A stretch of 64,000 nucleotides of DNA from Streptomyces sp. M41(2017) (GTDB lineage: Bacteria; Actinomycetota; Actinomycetes; Streptomycetales; Streptomycetaceae). The DNA lies in assembly GCF_002078175.1 (NCBI RefSeq), contig NZ_MWFK01000001.1, positions 4,588,001 through 4,652,000 of the forward strand, in the 5' to 3' direction. A model generated the notes under the pieces. It was not told where the DNA came from and did not search any database. It saw only the letters and a program-made list of their open reading frames with translations. Of the stretch, positions 33,985 through 42,230 are shown in pieces. Each line of letters starts with the position of its first letter. The first letter of the stretch is position 1. Position numbers and translations under genes: made by a program.

Positions 33985-34928
33985 CCCGAACGACCTCGAC
34001 CGTCAACCCCCTGACCCGGCCGGCGCGGCTCGCCGCCGGGGCGCGCGTCGCCGTGGTCGCGCCCAGCGGACCCGTCCCCGAGGAGCGTCTCGAGGCCGGA
34101 CTCGACATCCTGCGCGGCTGGGACCTCGACCCGGTGGTGGGCCCCCATGTCCTCGACCGGCACGGCGAGTTCCGCTACCTCGCCGGGACGGACGCCGACC
34201 GGGCCGCCGACCTCCAGGCCGCCTGGTGCGACCCGGACGTGACCGCGGTGCTGTGCGCCCGCGGCGGTTACGGCGCGCAGCGCATGGTCGACCTGCTCGA
34301 CTGGGACGCGATCCGGGCCGCCGGCCCCAAGGTCTTCCTCGGGTTCAGCGACATCACCGCACTGCACGAGGCGTTCGCGACCCGCGTCGGGCTCGCCACC
34401 CTGCACGGACCGATGATCGCGGCCCTCGACTTCCTGAAGAACGCGCGGGCGCAGGAACACCTGCGGGCCACCCTCTTCGAACCGGACTCCGTGCGGACCC
34501 TCTCCTCCGGTGAGGCCGGCGCGCTGGTGCCCGGCCGGGCGAGCGGCGTCACCCTGGGCGGCTGCGTGTCCCTGCTCGCCGCCGACCTCGGCACCCCGCA
34601 CGCCCGCCCGTCCGCCCGCGGCGGACTCCTGCTGATCGAGGACATCGGCGAGGAGGCCTACCGCACGGACCGGATCCTGACCCAACTGCTGCGCGCCGGC
34701 TGGCTGGACGGGGTGGCCGGGATCGCCCTCGGCTCGTGGGTCGACTGCGGGCCCTACGAGGAACTCCGCGCGGTGTTCGCCGACCGTCTCGGGGACCTCG
34801 GGGTGCCCGTCGTCGAGCACTTCGGCTTCGGGCACGCCGAGGGCGCGCTGACGATGCCGTTCGGCGTCCGGGCCGAACTCGACGCGGACGCCGGGACGCT
34901 GACCCTGGAGGAGCCCGCGCTGGCCTGA
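33981..34928 (+). CDS. S66 family LD-carboxypeptidase
   Basis: A 315-residue MccF/LdcA-type serine peptidase that normally removes D-alanine from cytoplasmic murein tetrapeptides. The nucleophile is in FLGFSDITALH, the glutamate in LLIEDIGEEAYRTDRIL and the histidine in HFGFGHAEGALTMPFG, giving the S66 Ser-Glu-His triad; VAPSGPVPEERLEAGL is the normal start of the fold. No signal peptide, so it acts in the cytoplasm. Together with the M55 D-aminopeptidase it suggests recycling of D-amino-acid peptides. Last gene of the peptidase operon. Confidence 0.92.
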   Translation: MTRTTSTVNPLTRPARLAAGARVAVVAPSGPVPEERLEAGLDILRGWDLDPVVGPHVLDRHGEFRYLAGTDADRAADLQAAWCDPDVTAVLCARGGYGAQRMVDLLDWDAIRAAGPKVFLGFSDITALHEAFATRVGLATLHGPMIAALDFLKNARAQEHLRATLFEPDSVRTLSSGEAGALVPGRASGVTLGGCVSLLAADLGTPHARPSARGGLLLIEDIGEEAYRTDRILTQLLRAGWLDGVAGIALGSWVDCGPYEELRAVFADRLGDLGVPVVEHFGFGHAEGALTMPFGVRAELDADAGTLTLEEPALA

Positions 34929-34998
34929 CGGCACGGGACGCGCGACGCGGTCACCGCAGCCCGGTCGAGAACCACTCTTACCGGTGATTGACCCCGGA

Positions 34999-35045
34999 TG
35001 ACACGTGTCACAGCATGACTACCGACCGGTATGTACCGGTCGGTA
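34999..35045. promoter_or_regulatory. Promoter region with two palindromic operators upstream of the S15 gene
   Basis: Two perfect palindromes are spaced by nine bases. TGACACGTGTCA occupies 34999-35010. A TetR-type operator occupies 35020-35045: arms TACCGACCGGTA and TACCGGTCGGTA around TG. TTGACC at 34988-34993 could be the -35 with CATGAC near 35014 as -10, which would put the second palindrome over the transcription start. No regulator gene is adjacent. Confidence 0.7.
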
Positions 35046-35121
35046 GCGCGGCGCGTCCCCCGGGTCCCGGCCCGGCGGACCCGCCGCGGCCCGTCGGTCG
35101 TCCTCAGCGTGGAGGTCTTCG

Positions 35122-36912
35122 TTGTCCGGTCGCTCGCGCGGGTCCGCGTCCCGTGCACCGCTCGCCCTGGCGCTCGGTGCGGCGCTGGCCGCGCCGCTCG
35201 CGTTCACCGCGCCCGCCGCCTCGGCCACCGACCGGTACACGGTCACGCCGCTCACCTTCACCGTCCGGGCAGGCGACCGCGACTGCACGGTCGACGCCGA
35301 CCTGTACCGGCCCGCCGGAGTGGACCGGGAGCATCCAGCGCCCGCCGTCCTCGCGACCAACGGCTTCGGCGGCAGCAAGGCGGACGGCTCCACGGACGGC
35401 ATCGGCAAGGCGTTCGCCGCCCGCGGCTACGTGAGCCTCGTCTACTCGGGGCTCGGCTTCGGGAAGTCGGGATGCCTGATCTCCCTCGACGACCCGAGGA
35501 CCGACGGGCGCGCCGCCTCCGCACTCGTCGACTTCCTCGCGGGCACCCGCGCCGCCGACGACGGCACGACGGCCGACTACGTCACCCGGGACGGCCGGGA
35601 CGACCCCCGCGTCGGCATGATCGGCGGATCGTACGGAGGCGCCGTCCAGCTGGCCACGGCCGCCGTCGACCACCGCGTCGACGCCCTGGTCCCGCTCATC
35701 ACCTGGAACGACCTCGCGTACGCCCTCGCCCCGAACAACGCGGCCGGAGCCCGGCAGGTGCCCGGCGCCTTCAAATGGCAGTGGGGCAACGGCTTCTACC
35801 TGATCGGCGAGAGCCAGCCGCTCACCACGGCCAACCTCGACCCCACCCGCGTCAACACCCTCGGCTGCCTGCACTTCGTGACCGAAGCCTGCGCCATCAT
35901 GCGCACCCTGAACTCGGGGACCTATCCGGCCGCCCGGACCGAGTCGCTGCTGCGGTACGCGCGCCGCGTCTCGCCCGCCTCGTACCTGCGGAGCGTGCGG
36001 GCACCCACCCTGCTCGTCCAGGGGCAGGCCGACAGCCTCTTCAACCTCACCGAGGCGACAGCGACGTACAGGACGCTGACGGCACAGGGCACCGAGGCCC
36101 GGATGATCTGGCAGTCCTGGGGACACAGCGGGGGCCTCACCGACCCCGCGACCGGTGAACTCAGCCTGAGCCAGGGCAATCTGGAGACCAGCTATGTCGG
36201 CCGGCGGGTCCTCGCCTGGTTCGACCGCCACCTCCACCGCCGATCGGGCGCCGGCACCGGGCCGGCCCTCGCCTACTACCGCGACTGGATCACGGACCCC
36301 GACGCCAGGTACGCCACCGCCCCACGGGTGCCCGTGCCCGACCGGACGCTGTACCTCTCCGGCGACGGGAAGCTGGTCGACAACCGCGCGAAGGTCGCCC
36401 GCGGCAGCCGGGTGTACCGCAACCTGCTGGTGCCGAGCAGTCACTCAGAGCGTTCCCTCGCCGCGCCGGCCGGACTGGCCGACCCGGCTCCGTACGACAC
36501 CGCGGGCACCTTCCTCGGCTGGACCGGCGAACCGCTGCCCCGGCCCCTCGACGTCGTCGGCTCGCCCCGGGCCCGGCTGAAGGTCGTCTCCCCGGTGACC
36601 GAGCGGGTCCAGCACTCGGGAGACGCCGCCGACAAGCTGGTCCTCTTCGCCAAGCTGTACGACGTGGCACCCGACGGCAGCAAGGCGCTCGTGCACCGGC
36701 TGGTGGCCCCGGTTCGCGTCCCGGACGTGACGAAGAGCTTCACCATCACCCTGCCGGGCATCGTCCACCGGTACGAGGCCGGCCACCGGCTCCGGTTCGT
36801 CGTCGCCGCCAGCGACGACGCGTACACCGGGAACAGGGGAGTGAAGCCGGTGACCGTGACGAGCGCGCCCGGCGACACCGGGACCCTGGAGCTGCCGGTC
36901 GTCGCCGGCTGA
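35122..36912 (+). CDS. Secreted X-Pro dipeptidyl-peptidase / CocE-like acyl hydrolase (S15)
   Basis: A 596-residue exported hydrolase. A signal peptide of about 35 residues ends at APAASA. The alpha/beta-hydrolase core has the nucleophile in IGGSYGGAVQ (serine near 170), an aspartate in VQGQADSLFN and a histidine in WGHSGG; the C-terminal 200 residues are the jelly-roll domain of the S15/CocE family (YDTAGTFLGWTGEPL and later). The start is TTG with GGAGG six bases upstream, and no ATG fits. Substrate may be X-Pro peptides or an ester. It is preceded by strong operator-like palindromes and stands alone. Confidence 0.88.
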   Translation: MSGRSRGSASRAPLALALGAALAAPLAFTAPAASATDRYTVTPLTFTVRAGDRDCTVDADLYRPAGVDREHPAPAVLATNGFGGSKADGSTDGIGKAFAARGYVSLVYSGLGFGKSGCLISLDDPRTDGRAASALVDFLAGTRAADDGTTADYVTRDGRDDPRVGMIGGSYGGAVQLATAAVDHRVDALVPLITWNDLAYALAPNNAAGARQVPGAFKWQWGNGFYLIGESQPLTTANLDPTRVNTLGCLHFVTEACAIMRTLNSGTYPAARTESLLRYARRVSPASYLRSVRAPTLLVQGQADSLFNLTEATATYRTLTAQGTEARMIWQSWGHSGGLTDPATGELSLSQGNLETSYVGRRVLAWFDRHLHRRSGAGTGPALAYYRDWITDPDARYATAPRVPVPDRTLYLSGDGKLVDNRAKVARGSRVYRNLLVPSSHSERSLAAPAGLADPAPYDTAGTFLGWTGEPLPRPLDVVGSPRARLKVVSPVTERVQHSGDAADKLVLFAKLYDVAPDGSKALVHRLVAPVRVPDVTKSFTITLPGIVHRYEAGHRLRFVVAASDDAYTGNRGVKPVTVTSAPGDTGTLELPVVAG

Positions 36913-37022
36913 GCCCCGGGACCGGGCGCGGGGGACCGGCGCCGGGAGCCGCGAGGGGTGTCCCGCCCCCCCCGAGATCCTTCCGTCGTGCGGACGCGTG
37001 CCGTCGGGCCCATGCTGGACGC

Positions 37023-37271
37023 ATGAGCCGCAAGACCACCGAGAACGCACCCACCAGCGGCAAGAGCACCCGCGAAGGGCCGATGACGCCCGCCAGGATC
37101 GTCGTCGCCGTGCTGGGCGTCCTCGCCCTGATCTTCATCTTCGAGAACACCCGCAGCACCAGGATCCGGCTGATCGTCCCCGAGGTGACCATGCCGCTGT
37201 GGGTGGCCCTCCTCGCCACCGGGCTGATCGGCGCGCTGTGCGGTGCGTACGCCATGCGACGCAGGCGCTGA
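37023..37271 (+). CDS. LapA domain (DUF1049) small membrane protein
   Basis: An 82-residue protein with two membrane helices (about 25-42 and 55-75) joined by the family signature ENTRSTRIRLIVPEVTMPLW, and ending in a basic MRRRR. LapA-like proteins assist lipopolysaccharide assembly in Gram-negatives; in actinobacteria the role is unknown. CATGCT lies eight bases before the ATG and no ribosome site is visible, so it may be leaderless. Confidence 0.85.
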   Translation: MSRKTTENAPTSGKSTREGPMTPARIVVAVLGVLALIFIFENTRSTRIRLIVPEVTMPLWVALLATGLIGALCGAYAMRRRR

Positions 37272-37296
37272 TCACGGGCTCGACTAGGGTGACGGG

Positions 37297-37845
37297 ATGC
37301 CTGAGAACGCCGGTTATCTCGCCGAGGGCCCGCGGGTGGGCCTGCGCCACTTCACCCTCGACGACGGTGACGAGTTCACCGCGCGGGCCAGGGAGAGCAG
37401 GAGCCTCCACCAGCCGTGGCTGTTCCCGCCCGGCAGCCCCGACGGCTACGCCGCGTACGCGGGACGGCTCATCGAGGACCGGACCAAGGCCGGGTTCCTC
37501 GTCTGCGAACGCGACAGCGGGGGCATCGCCGGCTTCGTCAACATCAACAACATCGTCGAGGGCGGCTTCCTGTGCGGCGCCCTCGGCTACGGGGCGTTCG
37601 CGCACGCCGCCGGCCGCGGGCTCATGTCCGAGGGCCTCGGACTCGTCGTCCGGTACGCCTTCGGGACGATGGGGCTCCACCGGCTGGAGCTCAACGTGCA
37701 GCCGGGCAACGCCGCGTCCATCGCCCTCGCCCGGCGGTGCGGCTTCCGCCTCGAAGGGTTCTCGCCGGCCTTCATCCACGTCGACGGCGCCTGGCGCGAC
37801 CACGAACGGTGGGCGATCACGGCGGAGATGACCGCAGCCCGCTGA
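37297..37845 (+). CDS. GNAT acetyltransferase, RimJ/RimL type
   Basis: A 182-residue acetyltransferase. The pattern GLRHFTLDDGDEFTARARES near the start, GYGAFAHAAGRGLMSEGLGL for the CoA loop, and HRLELNVQPGNAASIALARR then CGFRLEG at the C-terminal part define the RimJ/L subgroup, which acetylates protein N-termini or small amines. TAGGGT ends six bases before the ATG with no ribosome site: probably leaderless. Confidence 0.9.
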   Translation: MPENAGYLAEGPRVGLRHFTLDDGDEFTARARESRSLHQPWLFPPGSPDGYAAYAGRLIEDRTKAGFLVCERDSGGIAGFVNINNIVEGGFLCGALGYGAFAHAAGRGLMSEGLGLVVRYAFGTMGLHRLELNVQPGNAASIALARRCGFRLEGFSPAFIHVDGAWRDHERWAITAEMTAAR

Positions 37846-37941
37846 CCGCCCGGCCGCGCGCGCCGGACGCGGACCGGCACCTCGTCCGACCGTTCCGCGA
37901 TCCCCTTCCACGGGCGCCGTCCGACGGGTGAGGATGATCCC

Positions 37942-38838
37942 ATGCGGAACATCGTCGTACTGGACGCCCCCTCCAACCTGGGCCTGCGGCCACCCGCCCC
38001 CGGCACCGTGCCCGGCTGCTACAAACTGGCGGGCGCACTGCGGGAACAGCGGATCGTGCAGCGGCTCGGCGCCCTGGAGGGCGGGGTCGTCGTGCCCCCG
38101 CGCTACGACCGGGGCGACTGGAAGGAGGGCGACGGCGTCTTCAACGCGGCGGCCATCGCCCACTACACGCGGATCCTCGCCGACCGCGTCGAGCGGCACG
38201 TCCGCGCCGGCGACCTGCCCGTCGTCCTCGGCGGGGACTGCTCCATCCAGCTCGGCGCGTCCCTCGCGCTGCGCCGCATCGGACGGTTCGGGCTCGCGGC
38301 CGTCGACGGTTCCGCCGACTTCCGGCACCCCGGCAACTCCGACCGGATCGGCGCGGCGGGCGGCGAGGAAGTCGCGATCGCCACCGGGCGCGGCCAGGAG
38401 GACCTGTCCGATCTCGAAGGGCTGCGGCCCTACCTGAGGGACGAGGACGTCCACCTCTTCGGGATGCGCGACGACGACTCCGACCTGGAGGAGCTCGCCG
38501 CCCTGAGGATTCCCACGACGACCGTCGGGGAACTGCGCACCCGGGGCGCCGACGCGACCGCCCGTGCCTCCCTGGCCGCCCTCGAACTCCCGCGGCTGGA
38601 CGGCTTCTGGGTGCACCTCGACGCCGACTGCCTCGACCCTGCGGTGATGCCCGCCGTGGACAGCCCGGACCCGGGCGGCCTGTTCCCCGACGAACTCCTG
38701 GCGCTGCTCGGCCCCTTGGTCCGCTCCCCGCGCTGCGTCGGCCTCAACATCACCATCTACGACCCCGACCTGGACCCCGACGGCACCGCGGGCGCGCTCC
38801 TCGCGGACGTCGTCGTCGGGGCCTTTGCGCAATCCTGA
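37942..38838 (+). CDS. Arginase-fold protein lacking both histidine metal ligands
   Basis: A 298-residue member of the arginase/agmatinase/HDAC-like ureohydrolase family. Canonical arginases bind two manganese ions with His (GGDHS), Asp-His-Asp (DAHxD) and Asp-Asp (SxDxDxxDP). Here the first motif is GGDCSIQLG (Cys at residue 100), the second is VDGSADF (Ser where His should be, residues 122-126) and the third HLDADCLDP is intact. GGDCS occurs in other actinobacterial members, but loss of the second His is notable. Activity as a ureohydrolase is doubtful; substrate unknown. Confidence 0.85.
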   Translation: MRNIVVLDAPSNLGLRPPAPGTVPGCYKLAGALREQRIVQRLGALEGGVVVPPRYDRGDWKEGDGVFNAAAIAHYTRILADRVERHVRAGDLPVVLGGDCSIQLGASLALRRIGRFGLAAVDGSADFRHPGNSDRIGAAGGEEVAIATGRGQEDLSDLEGLRPYLRDEDVHLFGMRDDDSDLEELAALRIPTTTVGELRTRGADATARASLAALELPRLDGFWVHLDADCLDPAVMPAVDSPDPGGLFPDELLALLGPLVRSPRCVGLNITIYDPDLDPDGTAGALLADVVVGAFAQS

Positions 38839-38863
38839 CCCGAACCTGACGAGCGGAGACCCT

Positions 38864-38899
38864 GGTCAGCTGACCGATGACCATGTTCCATGGTCATCG
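38864..38899. promoter_or_regulatory. Two adjoining palindromes at the start of the DUF5107 gene
   Basis: GGTCAGCTGACC (38864-38875) is a perfect 12-bp palindrome. It shares one base with an 11-bp inverted repeat, CGATGACCATG-TTC-CATGGTCATCG (38875-38899), which runs up to the probable GTG start. Placement over the translation start region suggests an operator or an mRNA hairpin that hides initiation. Confidence 0.6.
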
Positions 38900-40899
38900 T
38901 GACGACGATCCGACGTGACGTACTGACCCTCCCGGCGGCGGACTTGGGACCGAGCAACCCGCTGCCGCCCCTGCGGACCCTCGACGAGACCCACACCATC
39001 GACGACCGCGACCGCGTCGGCCTGCCGCGCGACATGGCCCGCCAGATAGGTTACGAGCCGCTGCACAGCGTGCTGCCGGAGCGCATCCGCGACGGCTACG
39101 GACGCGAGCGCCGGCCCGCGGAGCTCGACACCGTCGTGATCGAGAACGACCGGCTGCGGGCCACCGTGCTGCCCGGCCACGGAGGCCGCGTCGTCTCCCT
39201 CTTCCACAAGCCCACCCACCGGGAACTCCTCTACCGCAACCCGGTGATGCAGCCCGCCTGCTTCGCCCTCAACGGCGCGTGGTTCTCCGGCGGCATCGAA
39301 TGGAACATCGGCGCCACCGGGCACACCACCCTGTCGTGCTCACCCGTGCACGCCGCGCGGGTACCCGCCCCCGACGGCGGCGAGATGCTGCGCCTGTGGG
39401 AATGGGAGCGGCTGCGCGACCTCCCCTTCCAGGTCGACCTCTGGCTGCCGGACGGCTCCGACTTCCTGTACGTCGGCGTCCGCGTCCGCAACCCGCACGA
39501 GCGGCCCGCGCCCCTGTACTGGTGGTCCAACATCGCGGTCCCCGAGGAGCGCCGCGTGATCGCCCCGGCCGAGGAGGCCTGGCTCCCCCACAGCCCCGAG
39601 GGCGTGGGAGGTGCCCCCATCGGCTACGAGCGGCGGCTGCGCCCGGTGCCCGTGCCGGAGTACGACGGAACCGACCGCACCTATCCGCTGAACAGCACCT
39701 TCCCCGCGGACTACTTCTACGAGGTGCCCGACGGGCAGCGCCGCTGGATCACCGCGCTCGACGACGCGGGCGAGGGACTCGTGCAGACCTCGACCGACAC
39801 CCTGCGCGGGCGCAAGCTCTTCGTCTGGGGCTCGGGACCCGGCGGCCGGCGCTGGCAGGAGTGGCTCACCGAACCGGGCACCGGCGGGTACTGCGAGATC
39901 CAGGCCGGACTCGCCCGCACCCAGCTCGAACACGTGCGGCTCGAAGCGGAGAGCGACATCTCCTGGCTGGAGGCGTACGGCCCGCTGTCCGTCGACGCGG
40001 CGACCGTCCACGGAACGGACTGGGACGCCGCGCGGGCGGAGACCGGACGCCGGCTGGACGGCGCCCTGCCCCGGGACGCCGTCGACGCCGCGTACGCCGC
40101 CTGGCTGCCGCACGCCGACACCGAACCGGGCGAGGTGCTCGCCACCGGATCGGGCTGGGGAGCGCTCGAAGTCCTGCGCGCCGCCCACAAGCTGCCGGGG
40201 ACACCCTTCGACGAGTCCACACTCGGCGAGGACCAGGCGCCGTGGCGCGAACTGCTGCGCTCGGGTGCCTTCCCCGAGCCCCGCCGGGCCGGCCCGCCCG
40301 GGGAGTCGCTGGTCGCCCCGCACTGGCGGGACATGCTGGAGACGGCACCCGCGGTGCCCGCCGCCGAGTACCACCTGGGCGTGGCCCAGTGGCACGCCGG
40401 TGACCTCGCCCAGGCCGTGCGGAGCTGGGAGCGCGCGCTCGAACTCGCCCCGTCGATCTGGCCGTTGCTGCGCTGCCTCGCCGTCGCCGACCAGCAGAGC
40501 GGGAACCCGGAGCGGGCCGCCGACCGCTACCGGGAGGCCTTCGACGACCTGTGCCGTGAGCGGCGCGACGACGGGGAGCGCTGGACCGCGGCGACGGCCG
40601 CGCTCGGCCGCGAGGCCATCGAGGCGCTGCTCGCCGTACGACGCACCGCCGACGCCCGTGCCGTGTGGGAGCGGCTGCCGCAGGGCGTGCGGGAGCGCGG
40701 CCGGTTCCGCCTCGTCGAGGCCGGGCTGCTGCTCGCCGAGGGGAACCGCGCGGGTGCGCGGGCGGTCTTCGACGCCGGTTTCGAGGTCGCCGACCTGCGG
40801 GAGGGGGCGGAGACCATCGGGCTGCTGTGGTCCCGGCTCAGCGACGAACCCCTGCCCGCGCGCTACGACTTCCGTATGCGGCCGCCGTCCGCCCTCTGA
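38899..40899 (+). CDS. DUF5107 domain protein with C-terminal TPR-like repeats
   Basis: A 666-residue protein. Residues 60-350 are a DUF5107 beta-sandwich resembling aldose-epimerase/glycoside-related folds (LPGHGGRVVSLFHKPTHREL, NGAWFSGGIEWNIGATGHT, YWWSNIAVPEERRV). Residues 470-640 are helix pairs of the TPR type (AEYHLGVAQWHAGDLAQAVR then SWERALELAPS). Proteins of this family often lie near sugar-use genes, but none are here and the function is unknown. I prefer the GTG at 38899; an in-frame ATG lies at 38890 inside the palindrome. No ribosome site is visible for either. Confidence 0.85.
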   Translation: MTTIRRDVLTLPAADLGPSNPLPPLRTLDETHTIDDRDRVGLPRDMARQIGYEPLHSVLPERIRDGYGRERRPAELDTVVIENDRLRATVLPGHGGRVVSLFHKPTHRELLYRNPVMQPACFALNGAWFSGGIEWNIGATGHTTLSCSPVHAARVPAPDGGEMLRLWEWERLRDLPFQVDLWLPDGSDFLYVGVRVRNPHERPAPLYWWSNIAVPEERRVIAPAEEAWLPHSPEGVGGAPIGYERRLRPVPVPEYDGTDRTYPLNSTFPADYFYEVPDGQRRWITALDDAGEGLVQTSTDTLRGRKLFVWGSGPGGRRWQEWLTEPGTGGYCEIQAGLARTQLEHVRLEAESDISWLEAYGPLSVDAATVHGTDWDAARAETGRRLDGALPRDAVDAAYAAWLPHADTEPGEVLATGSGWGALEVLRAAHKLPGTPFDESTLGEDQAPWRELLRSGAFPEPRRAGPPGESLVAPHWRDMLETAPAVPAAEYHLGVAQWHAGDLAQAVRSWERALELAPSIWPLLRCLAVADQQSGNPERAADRYREAFDDLCRERRDDGERWTAATAALGREAIEALLAVRRTADARAVWERLPQGVRERGRFRLVEAGLLLAEGNRAGARAVFDAGFEVADLREGAETIGLLWSRLSDEPLPARYDFRMRPPSAL

Positions 40900-40928
40900 A
40901 CGGCCCTCGCCGCGCCGTGTCCACGGTC

Positions 40929-40958
40929 CCGGACTCCCACCGCACGGCGGGAGTCCGG
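40929..40958. terminator. Bidirectional terminator hairpin
   Basis: CCGGACTCCC (40929-40938) and GGGAGTCCGG (40949-40958) form a perfect 10-bp stem between two convergent genes ending at 40899 and 40969. Confidence 0.85.
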
Positions 40959-40968
40959 GGTCCGTCGG

Positions 40969-41316
40969 TCAGCCGTCGCGGTCGGCGTACTCGTACACCG
41001 AGCCGTCCGGATGCAGGGCGATGAGATTGCGGCCGCCCGGTGTCGCCACCGGGCCCGCGATGACGCGGGCCCCCAGCTCGGTGAGGACCCGGCCGGTCTC
41101 CTCGACGTCCTTGACGGCGATCGTCGCGGCGACCTTGCGCAGCACCTCCAGCTCCGACTCGGGCCCGCTCATCAGCAGGAAGCAGCCGATCGCGGCGACC
41201 GACACACCGCCGCGCTCGAAGCGCAGCGCGCGGCCGCCGGCGAGCCGCTCGTAGAAGGGGACCGCAGTCTCCAGGTCGTCGACGCAGACGCGCAGCGTGG
41301 CTCCCAGAATCTCCAT
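40969..41316 (-). CDS. VOC (glyoxalase/bleomycin-resistance fold) family protein
   Basis: A 115-residue protein made of two beta-alpha-beta-beta-beta units: ATLRVCVDDLETAVPFYERL at the start and ATIAVKDVEETGRVLTELGA in the second half, ending with LIALHPDGSVYEYAD where a metal glutamate would lie. Members are lyases, dioxygenases or drug-binding proteins; the usual metal residues are only partly present, so the role is open. Single-gene unit. Confidence 0.85.
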   Translation of the reverse strand: MEILGATLRVCVDDLETAVPFYERLAGGRALRFERGGVSVAAIGCFLLMSGPESELEVLRKVAATIAVKDVEETGRVLTELGARVIAGPVATPGGRNLIALHPDGSVYEYADRDG

Positions 41317-41461
41317 GAGGACGAGCCTAGTTGGGGTCGGCCCGGGACGGAGATCGTTTCGGACGATCGCCGTCCGACGCCACTCCGGGACGGCCGGTAC
41401 GGCCCGACGGCGCCTACAGGGCGGTCCGTTACGCGGACGGACACCCGGGTACCCGCACACC

Positions 41462-41959
41462 ATGAAGCCCATCGAGCACCTGGATCACCTGGAGCATCTG
41501 GACAAAGGACTCGTCGACGAACTGACCGCGGTGGCCCGCGAGACCATCCGTGACGAACTGCGCGAGCAGACGCGCAAGCAGCGGCGCACGGCCGCGCTGT
41601 ACGCCGCTTCGGGCGCCGCCGCCCTGTACGGCGGAGCCGCGCTGGCGCTGGCCCTCGGTCTCGCGCTCGCCCTCGGGCTGCCCGGCTGGGCCGCCGCCCT
41701 GGTCACCGCGGCGGCCCTCGGTGTCGCCGCCTTCGTGCTGCGCGGCATGGCCCGGCCCGCCACCGCCGACCGTCCGGACACCGGTCACGCGAGCGAGCCG
41801 ACCCCGCCGGGACGGATCCTCGGCGGTACCGCGCCGGCCTCCCCGCCCGGCGGCATGGGGGTCCTGTACCCGCCGGTCCCGGCCGTGACGCCCGGCGTGT
41901 CCGACCCCGGCGCCCACCGCGCGAGCGACCCCGACACGTACCTCCACCAGGCGCGCTGA
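41462..41959 (+). CDS. Phage-holin-family (Holin-X, DUF1469) membrane protein
   Basis: A 165-residue protein with an acidic/amphipathic N-terminus (MKPIEHLDHLEHLDKGL), a basic helix (DELREQTRKQRRT), two adjacent membrane helices (about 44-72 and 74-95) and a Pro/Gly-rich cytoplasmic tail. This is the actinobacterial Holin-X layout; these are cellular proteins, not evidence of a prophage. It is followed by a strong hairpin. Confidence 0.82.
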   Translation: MKPIEHLDHLEHLDKGLVDELTAVARETIRDELREQTRKQRRTAALYAASGAAALYGGAALALALGLALALGLPGWAAALVTAAALGVAAFVLRGMARPATADRPDTGHASEPTPPGRILGGTAPASPPGGMGVLYPPVPAVTPGVSDPGAHRASDPDTYLHQAR

Positions 41960-41967
41960 CGCTCCGA

Positions 41968-42003
41968 CTGCCCGGTCCGCCCCTGCCGGGGCGGACCGGG
42001 CAG
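41968..42003 (+). terminator. Terminator hairpin after the holin-family gene
   Basis: A perfect 16-bp inverted repeat (41968-41983 and 41988-42003) with loop TGCC starts eight bases after the stop codon. Confidence 0.88.
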
Positions 42004-42087
42004 CCGTGCGCGGGTGTCCCGCCCGTCGTGCCGAAGGGGGTCCGCCGGGAGCAGACTGGAAACCGTCGAGGCCCAGCGGGACGAGCC

Positions 42088-42117
42088 GGCCACAGGGCCG
42101 GGCCCGGCCCTGTGGCC
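42088..42117. repeat. 30-bp perfect palindrome in the leader of the NADH dehydrogenase gene
   Basis: GGCCACAGGGCCGGG is followed directly by its reverse complement. It lies 114 bases before the GTG of the downstream gene and may be a second terminator, a transcript hairpin or a protein-binding site. No U-tract follows. Confidence 0.6.
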
Positions 42118-42230
42118 CTTCTCGCCGGAGCGGCGAAACGCCGGGGGTGCCCGTGTTTGGGCCGTCCCGTCGGGGGGACGTGGAAAGCCCGTAGGAGCGA
42201 CACCGCAAGCGACACCGCCAGAGGAGCATC

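Noticed and set aside
30353..34108. A 1251-codon minus-strand open frame opposite the peptidase operon
   Set aside because: The plus strand encodes M20, S9 and S66 peptidases with intact catalytic motifs; this frame is their shadow.
41462..41959. Holin-family gene as a sign of a prophage
   Set aside because: Holin-X proteins are chromosomal in actinobacteria, and no capsid, tail, integrase or lysin gene is nearby.
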